From Gambelia wislizenii (Eukaryota > Chordata > Lepidosauria > Squamata > Crotaphytidae), in the NCBI GenBank assembly GCA_030847615.1, contig JAUMIR010000005.1:210970645-211034644 (forward strand): 64,000 bases of DNA. The letters are read 5' to 3'. Below, one piece after another: positions 54,950 to 64,000 of the stretch (its first letter is position 1; every line of letters begins with the position of its first letter). The translations under genes and the position numbers were made by a program. The notes below the pieces were generated by a model. That model searched no databases and was not told the origin of the DNA. It saw nothing but the letters and a program-made list of their open reading frames with translations.

Positions 54950-55290
54950 AACAAAATCTAAAGTCCACAAAAAAGTGATTACCTTTATTTGTCAACCAAA
55001 ACACAGAAAATACATCATGCAAGCTTTTGAAGCTTCACTGGCTTCTTCATCAGGCAAAGATATTAAAAATCATGCAGGAGAAAAATGGTGACAATGTTGG
55101 AGTCATATGCCTACAGTTTACAACAAAATACAGAATCCACAAGCAATGATACATACCATTTTTGGGTCAACTCTAAAGTGTAAAATACATTATGCAAGCT
55201 TTTGAAGCTTCACTGGATTCTTTACCAGGCAAAGATGTTAAAAATAATAAAGGACCAAGTTAGAGTTTACAGGCCTACATTCTTTCTGAG
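54950..55290 (-). mobile_element. two tandem PLE-type terminal repeats
   Basis: ACATCATGCAAGCTTTTGAA, GCTTCACTGGCTTCTTCATC and AGGCAAAGATATTAAAAA (copy 1, ~54950-55075) recur with changes at ~55130-55255 (copy 2). A tandem direct pair of such pseudo-LTRs is a usual PLE layout. No RT lies between or beside them. Confidence 0.6.
55012..55065 (-). ncRNA. degenerate hammerhead-ribozyme-like motif
   Basis: On the minus strand copy 1 reads CTGATGA (55047-55053), then a GAAGC/GCTTC stem with loop CAGTGAA, then AAAAGCTTGC. Hammerheads need CUGAUGA, stem II, GAAA. Here G12 of GAAA is A, a change that fits decay of a former CGAAAG. Copy 2 reads CTGGTAA and is broken. PLE pseudo-LTRs are known to carry hammerheads. 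This copy is probably inactive. Confidence 0.45.
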
Positions 55291-55494
55291 TTGCTGTGGG
55301 TTAAGATAGTATTGAGCAACTTCATTGCAGACAGAGGCCATTCCCCAAAGACGCGTAATACAATTTGAACTCTATTAGCAACAAAAAAGTAACGTCTCTT
55401 GAGATCCAGACTGCCCCTGCTCTGTGCAAAGCTCATTGCCTCTTTCTTGGGCAGAGAACAAGGAATTTCTCAAGAAGTCTTTGTACTGTAAATT

Positions 55495-55545
55495 TCCCTT
55501 GGTTTTTTTCCAGGCTGTGAGGCCGTGTTCTGTTACATCTTGAAA
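55495..55545 (-). mobile_element. fragment of PLE inverted arm
   Basis: CCTTGGTTTTTTTCCAGGCT, GTGAGGCCGTGTTCTG matches 3210-3256 of the PLE left arm. A short relic. Confidence 0.6.
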
Positions 55546-55569
55546 AACTTTTAGGTGCTGTATAGGTAA

Positions 55570-58480
55570 ACTATGTACTGGGTGTCCTTCAGGCTTTATG
55601 TATACCTAAAGGTGGGTATCCAGGACAGAATAGGGATTCTGTTGGTGTACCACCCACCCTTCTGCTCAACAGTCTCCCTTCCTGAGTTAGCTGGGATGGT
55701 CTCGGGGTTGATATTGGAGTCCCCGCAGATAGTAGTGCTGGGGGACTTCGACTTACATGCTGAGACCACCCTGCCAGGAGTGGCTCAGGATTTCATGGCC
55801 TCCATGACAACCATGGGTCTGTCCCAAATAGTATCTGGTCCTAGATGCTGTGGGGCACACTCTGGACTTTGTTTTCTGTGCTGGATGAGAGGATGGTGAT
55901 CTTAGTGTGGACGAACTCTCTGCAGTTCCGTTGTCATGGCCAGATCATTACCTGGTCAGGTTTAGACTCACTGGGACTCAGGACCTCTGCAGGGGTGGGG
56001 GTCTCATTAAGATGGTCCACACCAGGAAGCTTATGGATCTGGATGGATTCCTGATGGCTCTTGGGGATTTTTCTGTCACCTTAGCAGGCAACACTATTGA
56101 AGCTCTGGCTGAACTCTGGAATAAGGAAATGGCCAGGGCAGTGGACACAATCACTCCTAAGCATCACCTCTTATGTAGTGGAGTCAAACCAGCCCCTTGA
56201 TTTTCCCAAGAGTTGGCAGTAATGAAGCAAATGAGATGGAGACTAGAGTGACATTGACAGAAGACTCAAAGCAAGTCTGACTGAACACAGGCTACAGCCT
56301 CTCTGAAGGCCTACTCTGTGGCAATAAATATTTTTGCTGCCACCATTGCATCTGCAAGGAGCTGCCCAGTGGAGCTGTTCCAAGTGGTCAGAGGGCTATT
56401 ACATACTGGTCCTCAAATTGCAAATGTAGACCACCCATCAGCCCACTGTGAAGAATTTGCACAGCACTTTTCAGATAAAGTCACTCAGATCCACTCTGAC
56501 TTGGATGCTGTAGTTGATAGAGTGTCAATGGATGTAACCTTGGCACCTGTCTGCCCAGTGTTAATGGATACTTTTCAGTTTGTGCAGCCTGAGGATGTGG
56601 ACAGGATCTTTGGAAATATGAGAGCCACCACATGTGTATTAGACTTCCTAGCTTATTAAACAGGCCAGAGTGGGACTGGCCGAGTGGGTGAAAGAGGTAG
56701 TCAGTGCCTCCCTACAAGAAGGCAGCATTCTAACTTGCCTGGAGGAGGCAATTTTGAGGCTTCTGTTGAAAAAGTAATCCCTGAATCTCTCTATAATGGA
56801 TAATTATTAACCAGTGTCCAACCTGCCATTTTTGGACATGGTATTAGACTGTGTTAGTCATCACCTGTTGTATGCTACCCCGGTTGCCGAGCAGAGGGGC
56901 AGATTATAAATAAATAATAATTATCAGTGCACTTGCAGAAAGCACAGGATGAGTCCTTCCTGAATTTTCGTTTGCAAAGAAAAGCCAGAGAAAGAGAGAG
57001 ATATTAGACTGTGTGGTGTCCTCCCAACTCTAGGGATTCCTGGAGGAAACAGATTTTCTAGATCCATTTTAATCTGACTTCAGGCCTGGCTATGGAACAG
57101 AGACAGCTTTGGTCACCTTGGTAGATGACCTACGCAGGGAACTGGACAGGGGGAGTGTGTCCCTGTTGGTTCTTCTGGACCTCTCAGCAGCTTTCAATAC
57201 CATCAACCATGATATCCTTCTGGGCCGCCTTGCTGGGATGGAACTTGGAGGTACTTTTTTACATTGACTCCATTTGTTCCTGGAAGGGCAAACCCAGAAG
57301 GTGTTGCTGGGTGGACTTCTGTTTGACCCCTTGGCCACTGGCCTCAGGGCTCAGTTTTGTCCCCCATGCTATTCAACCCATACATGAAACCACTGGGAGA
57401 GGTTGTCTGGAGTTTTTGGGTGCCATGATATCAATATGTGAATTATACTCAACTCTACTACTCCTTTCCAACCCATTCCAAGGAGGCTGTCCTGGTCCTA
57501 AACCAGTATCTGTCATCAGTAATAGACTGGATGAGGGCGAACAAATTGAAACATCATCAAGACTAACAGAACTGCTTTTAGTCAGTCAGAAGCAGATCAG
57601 GGAATAGGGATTCAGCAGTGTTAGATGGGGTTACAGTCCCCTTGAAGACACAGGTTCGCAGTTTGGGGGTACTCCTGGACTCAGCCTTGAACCTGGAGGC
57701 CTCTGCAGTGGCCAGGAGTGTTTTTACACACTTAAAGGGTGTGTGCCAATTGCGCCCATTCCTTGACTTGGCCACAGCAGTATATGCCTTAGTTACAACT
57801 GCTTGGACTACTGTAACATGCTCTACGTGGGTCTGCCTTTGAAGAGTGTTCAGTTGGTCCAAAGAGCTGCAGTCAGACTTAACTGGGGCAGGTTACAGAG
57901 ATCATACCATGCCCCTGTTGAAACAGCTCTGCTGGCTGCCAGTCTGTTTCTGGGCACAATTCAAAGGTCTGGCTCAGGTCCAGGCTATATGGCAAACCGT
58001 ACCTCCCTCTATGAACCAGCCGGAGCTCTGCGATTTTCAGGAGAAGCCTTTTTCTTGGTCCTACCACCATCTCACGTACGGTTGGTGGGGCACAAGAGAG
58101 GGCCTTTTCAGTGGCTTCCCCTAGATTCTGGAACTCCCTCCCCAGGGAGGCCAGATTGATCCCCTCCTTCATGCTCTTCCAATGGCAGGTCAAAACATTT
58201 TTATTCAAGTAGGCCTTTTAAAGGACAGGCTGGGTGGTGCTGTGTGGTTTTGTTGGGCTGTTTTTATAAGACTTTTATATTTTTTTTAAAAAAAAGTTTT
58301 ATTACTTTTAAGAAGATTTTATTCTTTGAAATATTTTGATGTTATTTTAATGAGATAATTGGTTTAACTGTGTTTTAATGTGTACCTTTTGTATGTTTTA
58401 ATTGTGGGTTTTTAAAACTGTGAGCCACTTTGGGTCCCAGCCTTGGGAAAAAAAGTGGTGTATAAAAAAAGATAACAACA
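55570..58480 (+). mobile_element. L2 LINE, decayed but nearly full ORF2 order
   Basis: Translated pieces in order: RIGILLVYHPPFCSTVSLPE and VVLGDFDLHAETTLPGVAQ (AP-type endonuclease), PLSWPDHYLVRFRL, AELWNKEMARAVDTI, HFSDKVTQIHSDLDAVVD, VSNLPFLDMVLDCV (interrupted), FRPGYGTETALVTLVDDL, SVSLLVLLDLSAAFNTINHD (palm A, with D), HLKGVCQLRPFLD, and FWNSLPREARLIPSF near the C-terminus. The 3' UTR carries GTGAGCCACTTTGGGTCCC, and the tail is AACAACAAC near 58475. Stops and frameshifts are numerous, so it is inactive. The first RT blocks are split by the insert at 56855. Confidence 0.85.
56855..57001 (+). mobile_element. 147-bp chimeric retro-insert with 13-bp target duplication
   Basis: TATTAGACTGTGT occurs at 56842-56854 and again at 57002-57014. 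Between them lie TTATAAATAAATAATAATTA of L2/LINE tail type, then AGTGCACTTGCAGAAAGCAC and GTTTGCAAAGAAAAGCCAGA, the 3' end of the zinc-finger LINE (family LZ), ending in AGAGAGAGA. Excising it restores the L2 frame order. A long duplication and simple tail are LINE-machinery marks. Confidence 0.8.
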
Positions 58481-58483
58481 ACA

Positions 58484-58965
58484 GTTGGCAGAAACATTTT
58501 TGCCTACAGTCTCAAGAATTTGATCAGGAGGGCTTTAAACTGAGTCATATGGGGGAGGGAGACAGTATTCTGGAAGGCAAAATGGCTGGAGAAAATAGTC
58601 AAACAGTGATTGAGGGAGCAAGGCAAACATGGCAAGGACCCAACAGTAGGAGGCCAAAAAACTTGCACAGGCAGCAAGTAAAGGGAACACATGGTTTTAG
58701 ATGTCTCTACACTAATGCACAGAGCATGGGAAATAAGCAAGATGAACTTGAACTCCTAGCACTACAAAGCAAGTATGATATAATAGGCATTACTGAAACC
58801 TGGTGGGATGAGTCTCATGATTGGAATGTAGGAATGTAGGTATAACATTTATAAGAGAAACAGGCCAAACAGGAAAGGAGGAGGAATAGCATTATATGTC
58901 AGGGATATTTACACCAGTGAAGAGATTCATGACATCAATACTGGAAGCCAGGTGGAGAGCACCTG
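58484..58965 (+). mobile_element. CR1 fragment covering ORF1 end and ORF2 start
   Basis: It matches 61431-61910 closely. ORF1 ends TGA at 58541-58543, and after GTCAT an ATG (58549-58551) opens ORF2: MGEGDSILEGKMAGENSQTV, then TNAQSMGNKQDELELLA and GITETWWDESHDWN. It abuts the L2 tail at the left and stops mid-endonuclease at the right, so it is truncated on both sides. Confidence 0.85.
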
Positions 58966-61130
58966 GCTAAACTGTCTATCACCAAAAGGACAACAGATAA
59001 GAACACTCACTTGGGTTCAACTTCTTTGCAGACCCAATCACAACTTCACAAGGACAATAACCACAATAGGTCAATGGAAAATCAGTGTCAGATCTGGGCA
59101 CTTGATCATGCCATCCCTGACTGCATAGAACCTGCAGTTGTATTCCAAAGAGTTATTACAATCTAGAAGGAGAGAAAAAATTACTGCAGGGATGAAGGCA
59201 GAAGGATCTGTAGTTCTCTGCTGCAATGTGTGTACAGTGTTTGCTTTTTTTACCAGAAAACCTTTCTGAGTACACTTGAAGCAAGTGCAAACTGGTGACT
59301 CTCTTTGAGGAGAAGACCAACACACTTCAACAACAGATTGACACTCTTCAGTGAACCAGAGAACACTAGGATAGAACAGAGGGAGAACCGATTTTGCAGA
59401 ATCAACCAGAAGAAACTCAGTGAAAATGAAGAGAACTGTATCATCGATAAAGCACCTTGGAGGACAGTCACAGTCAGGAGCAGACCATACACAAGGGGTT
59501 CAGAATCACTCCAACTAAGCAATTGTTTTCTACATCTTCCTGAAGGTAATTCTCACAGATGCCCAACACAGTTTGAAAAACAAACATGATGAGTGTCAAG
59601 TCCTAATGTAGGATGGTAAATATGACTTTATAGGTATAACAGAGAGTTGGTGGGATGACTCCCATGATTAGAATATAACAATTGAAGGGTATAATCTGTT
59701 CAAAAAGAATAGACAAGGAATAAATGGAAGGAAAGTAGCATTATTATGACAAAGATAAATGCATTTGTACAGAAATCAATGTGAGTGATCATAATGGACC
59801 AGTTGAGAACATTTGCATAATGATAAATGGAGAAAGAAGTGAACAAAACACTGTGGCAGGAATTTACTATAGGCCACCAAACCAAGACAAGGTGGTGGCT
59901 GCTGCTTTCCAGAGACAAATTTCACAAATCTCCAAGATGTAAGAACAGGTAGTTATGAGGGACTTCAATATCCTGATATATTTTGAGAAACTAAGGACTT
60001 TATCAGATGAGGCTAAAATTGCGTGATTACAACATCATGGTAGCACGAATGGATTCCTGCTATTGCACAATGATGTTGCCTTCCTATGCACATTCAGTAT
60101 TCCAGCAGTCAATCAGTTGTCACTTTTAATTAACAGGTTAACTGTGAATTGCTTTCGCAGTATTCAGGAGTGTGCAAAATCACGCCCCACTGTAATCACA
60201 AGATAATAGTGTGAATGGGCAGTGCTCTTTCTCCCCTCCCTTTTCCGAATGAGAAAATTTCCAGGTGAGAACATGAAAAGAATATACAGGATGCTGTTTT
60301 AAGGAACTGTCACATGTCCTCACAAGGTTTTTATGTTTCTTTAAGTGTTTGTGCGTGAATTTCTTTAATTATTTACATGTTTTCGGTGTTTTTAAGCGAA
60401 GTCACATCTTCTCGCAAGAACTGCCAAAATCACACCCAAATGAAATCACAAAATTAAGTGAACATTTTCCTTTAAAGGAACATGTGTGGGCAAGTATAAC
60501 ACATCAATACTGTGTTGTTAGAAGGTAATGTGAAGATAACTGTTACTGTAGCATGACCTTTAATCCCCTGATTACAATGACCTGTGAAAATTACTATGGT
60601 AATGCCACTATGTTTCCGCTTTCCATACAGCTTTTTTAGACACTAGTCTGATAATGTCCTAACTGCTCAGCATAGGCTCTCCAACAAATTCCTGATGTGC
60701 CTTGCAGATAATTTCTTCTTTCAAAAAGTGGAGGAAAGAATAAGAGGATCAGCAATCCTGGACTTGGTCCTAACTAAAAGGAAGGAGTTGGTCACTGGAA
60801 TCAAAGCAGTTGGTACTTTTGGTGGAACTGACCATATAATGATATAATTTGTCATTGTGGGACAGGCCAAAGAACAGTATAGTTAAACATGAACCATGGA
60901 TTTCAGGAAAGCTGATTTTATGAAGTTCATTGAAATACTGGGTAGAATCCCATTGCTAGAATGTTAAAGGAAAACGGCATCCTGCATGGATTGGATTTCA
61001 TGAAGAATGAGTTGCTAAAGCACAATCACAAATAATTTCATGGGAGAAGAAAAATGGAAAACATCTGAAAAAGCCAATGTGGCTGCTCAGATCACAGCGA
61101 AAAGGCAGAACTGCTTAAGATCTATTTTGC
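58966..61130 (+). mobile_element. older CR1 copy, decayed, with internal deletion
   Basis: Near 59215-59430 an ORF1-like coiled coil reads CNVCTVFAFFTRK and SKCKLVTLFEEKTNTLQQQI. From about 59600 ORF2 gives DFIGITESWWDDSHD, YRPPNQDKVV-type, GDFNYPDI-type (reads RDFNILIYFE), then after the MITE a stretch with [20 protein letters not shown] and GGTDHIMI. The part between ORF1 and ORF2 is shortened. Stops are frequent. Confidence 0.75.
59995..60659. mobile_element. Harbinger-type MITE, family H1, inserted in CR1
   Basis: It begins GGACTTTATCAGATGAGGC and ends CTAGTCTGATAATGTCC, with TAA at 59992-59994 and 60660-60662. At 665 bp it is the longest copy. Its centre differs from the short hairpin copies. 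Confidence 0.85.
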
Positions 61131-61425
61131 TTCAGTTACACCCCTCTGCACCCCCAAATGAGGTAATATGGAAACACTATCTATGATTTGGTGGTGCATT
61201 TGTTGTCCCAAGTCCCGGGGCAGTGCACCCTGACCTGTTGCCAATCAGCCTAGCCAAAGAACTCCAAAACATCTGGAGAACAACAGGTTGTGAAAGGATG
61301 CCTTAGAGAGAGATCAAGTGGGATGTTATCACTTTGATTGGTGTCACCGAGAACGTTTTGGATTCTTGGATCATGGGCTGCGCTTCCATGAGGGGGGACT
61401 TCTGGCAAGGGATGGGGTGCATCTC
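61131..61425 (+). mobile_element. 5' part of the terminal CR1: ORF1 end region
   Basis: From about 61340 the plus strand reads NVLGFLDHGLRFHEGGLL and RDGVHLM, running on past 61425. In CR1 ORF1 the D-G-V-H block belongs to the SGNH-hydrolase-like (esterase) domain, carrying the Asp and His of the triad. The part left of 61310 is not clearly assigned. Confidence 0.55.
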
Positions 61426-64000
61426 ATGACAGTTGGCAGAAACCTTTTTGTCAACAGTCTCAATAATTTGATCAGGAGGGCTTTAAACTGAGTCATATGG
61501 GGAGGGAGACAGTATTCTGGAAGGCAAAAAGGCTGGAGAAAATAGTCAAACAGTGATTGAGGGAGCAAGGCAAACATGGCAAGGACCCAACAGTAGGAGG
61601 CCAAAAAACTTGCACAGGCAGCAAGTAAAGGGAACACGTGGTCTTAGATGTCTCTACACTAATGCTCAGAGCATGGGAAATAAGCAAGATGAACTTGAAC
61701 TCCTAGCACAACAAAACAAATATGATATAATAGGCATTACTGAAACCTGGTGGGATGAGTCACATGATTGGAATATAGGAATAGAGGGGTATAACATTTA
61801 TAAGAGAAACAGGCCAAATAGAAAAGGAGGAGGAATAGCTTTATATGTCAGGGATATTTATACCAGTGAAGAGATCCATGACATCAATACTGGAAGCCAG
61901 GTGGAGAGCATCTGGATAAAAATTAAAGGGGAGGGAAACAACAGAGATGTTATTGTGGGACTCTACTACAGACCCCCAAGTCAGATGGAGGAATTGGATG
62001 ATGCCTTTCTAGAACAGATGACCATACACGCAGAAAGGAGAGATGTAGTACTGATGGGTGACTTCAACTATCCTGATATTTGCTGGAAATCTAACTCAAC
62101 CAAAACTTCAAGGTCTAGAAAATTCCTTATTTGCCTGGAAGACAATTTCATTGACCAAAAGGTAGAAGAGACAACAAGGGGGTCATTTATTCTAAATCTG
62201 ATCCTATCCAACAGGGATGACATGGTTAATGGGGTGCAAGTGGTGGGATCCTTAGGTGAGAGTGATCATATTCTCCTGGAGTTTGTTATACAACAGAAAG
62301 GAGAGGCCAGGCATAGTCAGACACACATTCTTGACTTTAGGAGAGCTGATTTCAATAAACACAGGGAAATACTGGGGGTGATCCCAGGGTCAGGAATACT
62401 AAAAGAGAAGAGACTTCAAGACGGATGGGACTTTCTCAAAAGGGAGATACTGAAGGCACAATTTCAAACAGTACCATTGAGGAAGAAAAATGGAAGGTGT
62501 CTCAAGAAACCAGGATGGATGACTAAAGAACTTTCAACGGAGCTAAGTTTTAAACGGAACATGTATAGGAAATGGAAAACAGGGAAATCATCAAAGAAGA
62601 ATTCAAACAGATAGTGAACACGTGTAGGAGTAAAGTCAGGAAAGCTAAAGCCCAGAATGAGCTCAGGCTTGCTAGAGAGGTTAAGAACAATAAAAAGGGT
62701 TTTTTGGGGGGTATTCTGCTTCAAAAGGAGGAAGAAGGAAATGGTAGGGCCACTACGTGGAGAAGATGGCAAAATGCTAACAGGGAACAGAGAAATTACT
62801 CAACACCTTCTTTGCCTCAGAGTTTTCAGAAAAGGAAAAGGATGATCAACCTGAGGATAATGGGACAGAGGACACAATAGGGGAAATCCAGCACAGAATA
62901 AGCAAAGAGGTAGTACAGGAATACCTTCTTAATCTAAATGAATTTAAATCTCCAGGACCAGATGAACTACATCCAAGAGTATTAAAAGAGCTGGCAAATG
63001 TAATCTCAGAGCCATTGGCAATAATCTTTGAGAACTCTTGGAGAACAGGAGAAGTCCCAGCAGACTGGAGGAGGGCAAACGTTGTCCCCATCTTCAAAAA
63101 GGGGGAAAAAGAGGATCCCAGCAATTATCGTCCAGTTAGTCTGACATCAATACCAGGGAAGATTCTAGAGCAGATCATTAAACAGAGAGTCTGTGGACAT
63201 TTAGAAGGCAATGCCATAATCACAAAAAGTAAACATGGGTTTCAGAGAAACAGGTCATGCCAGACGAATCTGATCTCTTTTTTTGATAAAATTAAGGGAT
63301 GCTGTGGATATTGTATACCTTGATTTCAGTAAGGCCTTTGATAAGGTTCCCCATGACATTCTTGCAAACAAGCTTGTAAAATGTGGGCTGGACAAGTTAA
63401 CTGTTCAATGGATTTGTAATTGGTTGACCATCTGAACCCAAAGGGTGCTCAGCAGTGGCTCGTCTTCATCTTGAAAAGATGTGACCAGTGGGGTGCCACA
63501 GAGTTCTGTCCTGGGCCCAGTGCTTTCCAACATCTTTATCAGTGACTTCGATGAGAGAATTAGGGGCATACTTATCAGATTTGCAGATGACACCAAATTA
63601 GGAGGAGCAGTTAATACCCTAGAGGACAGGATCAAAATTCAAAATGACCTGGATAGACTGGAGAGCTGGGCCAAAGCTAACAAAATGAAATTCAATATGG
63701 AGGAATGTAAGGTACTGCACTTAGGGTGGAAAAACGGAATGCATAGATCCAGGATGGGGGAGACCTGGCTGAACGAGACTACGTGCGAAAGGGATCTAGG
63801 AGTCCTAGTAGAGCACAAGTTGAACATGAGTCAACAGTGTGATGTGGAAGCTAAAAAGGCCAATGCGATTTTGGGCTGCATCAATAGAAGTATAGTGTCT
63901 AGATCAAGGGAATTAATAGTGCCACTCTATTCTGCCTTGGTCTGGCCTCACCTAGAATATTGTGTCCAGTTCTGGGCACCACAATTCAAAAAGGATATTG
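61426..64000 (+). mobile_element. CR1 LINE, best preserved copy, runs off the window
   Basis: After ORF1 stops (TGA at 61489-61491), ORF2 runs to the window end with a few shifts. In order: TNAQSMGNKQDELELLAQQN, GITETWWDESHDWNIGIEGY, VIVGLYYRPPSQMEELDDAF, VLMGDFNYPDICWKSNS, GESDHILLEFV (AP endonuclease: GLYYRPP, GDFN, SDH), then RT: LNLNEFKSPGPDELHPRVLK, WRRANVVPIFKKGEKEDPSNY, DIVYLDFSKAFDKVPHDI (palm A), GVPQSSVLGPVLSNIFISD (domain B) and IRFADDTKLGG (palm C, FADD). The endonuclease frame is open from 61487 to 62614. Shifts near 62590, 62700 and 63295 and a stop at about 63433 inactivate the rest. ORF2 RT and endonuclease would serve target-primed reverse transcription. Confidence 0.9.
61489..61499 (+). 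other. ORF1 stop / ORF2 start junction
   Basis: TGA at 61489-61491 is followed by GTCAT and ATG at 61497-61499. In this copy the following G-run is one shorter than at 58549, so the ATG is out of frame with ORF2. Confidence 0.6.

Noticed and set aside
1..64000. CRISPR arrays, bacterial operons, ribosome binding sites and prophage genes.
   Set aside because: The repeat fauna and gene are vertebrate. No regularly spaced identical repeats or prokaryotic gene clusters were seen.
1..64000. Stand-alone tRNA or rRNA genes.
   Set aside because: Only SINE heads (tRNA-like at 49448, 5S-like at 21.8-22.0 kb) resemble them. Both are inside SINEs with tails and are diverged.

Overview
The window looks like intergenic and genic DNA of a squamate reptile (lizard or snake). 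The evidence is the repeat fauna, not a species match. It has CR1, L2 and RTE-BovB LINEs, a tRNA-type SINE resembling the squamate Sauria family, a 5S-rRNA-derived SINE, Penelope-like elements (PLEs) with GIY-YIG remnants, Tigger and mariner DNA transposons, and very many foldback (palindromic) MITEs with 3-bp target duplications of PIF/Harbinger type. Species cannot be decided from the sequence alone.

Only one conserved host protein gene is recognisable. It is a CCER1-like gene (coiled-coil glutamate-rich protein 1; human C12orf12, testis-specific) on the minus strand at 51684-52466. Its diagnostic motif is intact, and it carries an 11-residue alanine tract that is not in the human protein as I remember it. 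Its stop codon lies inside an AATAAA poly(A) signal. A CCAAT/CACCC-rich segment about 400 bp upstream is a candidate promoter.

Layout. 0-5 kb: mariner transposase fragment, Harbinger-type MITEs, a Tigger-like element and a PLE with inverted arms. 5-34 kb: mostly MITEs of four families (called H1-H4 here), unclassified interspersed repeats (X, Y, Z), a Tigger MITE containing a GC-rich ~100-bp tandem repeat, a CR1 broken by a Tigger MITE, a 5S SINE, and LINE fragments. 34.7-35.7 kb: a minus-strand LINE with a C-terminal zinc finger; two further copies lie at 14.5 and 24.3 kb. 37-38 kb: a possible LTR. 39.2-44.7 kb: two BovB fragments flank a decayed Harbinger-like region with transposase C-terminus and Myb/SANT-like remnants. 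45.7-51.6 kb: a CR1 split by a MITE, a Tigger-like element, more MITEs, the Sauria-type SINE and a CR1 3' end just downstream of CCER1. 54.9-64 kb: PLE terminal repeats with a hammerhead-like motif, a decayed L2, then three successive CR1 copies. The last is the best preserved and runs off the window end.

The LINEs and DNA transposons carry stops and frameshifts, so they look like fossils; only the CR1 endonuclease at 61.5-62.6 kb is a long uninterrupted frame. Nested insertions with intact target duplications allow relative dating: Tigger MITE into CR1 at 12.6 kb, H1 MITE into CR1 at 46.6 kb and 60 kb, and a chimeric retro-insert into L2 at 56.9 kb. I did not find a new multi-gene system. 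The most interesting leads are the Harbinger-type MITE expansion with its possible protein source at 40.5-43.2 kb, the hammerhead-like motif, the chimeric insert, and the CCER1 locus.
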